From: Clostridia bacterium
GTDB taxonomy: Bacteria > Bacillota > Clostridia > Christensenellales > CAG-314
Assembly (NCBI GenBank): GCA_017407305.1
Contig: JAFQWS010000027.1
Coordinates: forward strand, 1 to 5,874
DNA: 5,874 bases
Direction of reading: 5' to 3'
This document shows positions 5,654-5,874 of this stretch, one piece after another (the first letter of the stretch is position 1; every line of letters begins with the position of its first letter). The notes below the pieces were generated by a model that saw only the letters and a list, made by a program, of their open reading frames with translations, was not told where the DNA came from and ran no database searches. The position numbers were made by a program, and so were the translations under genes.

Positions 5654-5874
5654 TTAAAATTTGTCTTCCAAGTGAATATAGAATTTTTTGAGTTTTTTGT
5701 ACATTTTGAGATACACTTTGTAGAACAAATCGTCGTAAACCTTTTTGTTTTCCAAATTGGGTGTGAATTTGTCTTTGTAACGCACCATTTCTTTTACTGC
5801 CGTGTTTACGTCGGGGTGTACGCCAATAGACGTAAAGGTGACGATTGCAGTACCCAATGCAGAGTTTTCGAAGG
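5654..5874 (-). CDS. FGGY-family carbohydrate kinase, C-terminal end (partial)
   Basis: Only the last 72 complete codons and the stop are visible; the gene continues past the right edge. The visible protein begins FENSALGTAIVTF, and SALGTAI matches the alanine/glycine-rich ATP-binding helix near the C-terminus of FGGY sugar kinases. The following SIGVHPDVNTAVKEMV and F.PN.EN..VY....YKVY...Y pattern is the typical family tail. FGGY kinases phosphorylate sugars such as xylulose, glycerol or gluconate with ATP in the cytoplasm. This tail most resembles xylulokinase-like members, but the substrate-binding N-terminal half is outside the window, so the sugar cannot be named. The TTG at 5857 is an internal leucine, not a start. 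A terminator follows the stop, so the gene ends a separate transcript. Nothing visible links it functionally to the downstream operon. Confidence 0.85.
   Translation of the reverse strand, partial: FENSALGTAIVTFTSIGVHPDVNTAVKEMVRYKDKFTPNLENKKVYDDLFYKVYLKMYKKLKKFYIHLEDKF

Noticed and set aside
1..5874. CRISPR array, transposon, tRNA, rRNA or riboswitch
   Set aside because: No regularly spaced repeats, transposase motifs, terminal repeats with target duplication, or recognisable RNA structures were found on either strand by eye.

Overview
The window looks like chromosomal DNA from a moderately AT-rich, Gram-positive-type anaerobe. An uncultured member of the Clostridia/Firmicutes is my best guess. 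This rests on strong AAGGAGGTG-type ribosome binding sites, a sigma-A-like promoter, short U-tailed intrinsic terminators, heavy use of TTG for leucine, and an oxygen-sensitive Fe-S serine ammonia-lyase. The taxon cannot be fixed from this sequence alone. All confident genes lie on the minus strand and use the standard genetic code.

Layout from the right edge, in transcription order. (1) The last 72 codons of an FGGY-family sugar kinase, closed by a terminator at 5610-5643. (2) A near-consensus promoter at 5536-5564 that starts a tightly packed five-gene unit. Its genes are: a RimK-like ATP-grasp ligase (4648-5529); a single-chain L-serine ammonia-lyase (3470-4651); a fusion of a HAD phosphatase with a patatin-like acyl hydrolase (2022-3473); a small membrane-anchored Ig-like protein (1523-2011); and a membrane-anchored ComEC-like metallo-beta-lactamase-fold hydrolase (412-1554). 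The gene junctions are ATGA overlap, ATGA overlap, a 10-nt gap, and a 32-nt overlap, so co-transcription and translational coupling are very likely. A bidirectional terminator at 366-400 closes the unit. (3) A roughly 290-nt intergenic stretch (79-365) without a convincing gene. It is strongly G+T-rich on the plus strand and carries nested inverted repeats. (4) At the far left, a second terminator (43-78) oriented for a plus-strand gene that ends at or beyond the window edge.

How the genes work together is unclear. Three products look cytoplasmic: an ATP-dependent amino-acid/peptide ligase, serine deamination to pyruvate and ammonia, and a phosphatase-lipase fusion. Two look like membrane-tethered extracytoplasmic proteins. 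No recognised pathway or defence system groups these five families. The points most worth a second look are the HAD-patatin fusion, the promoter geometry that predicts a leaderless mRNA for the first gene, the coupled pair of surface-facing proteins, and the skewed, structured intergenic region.
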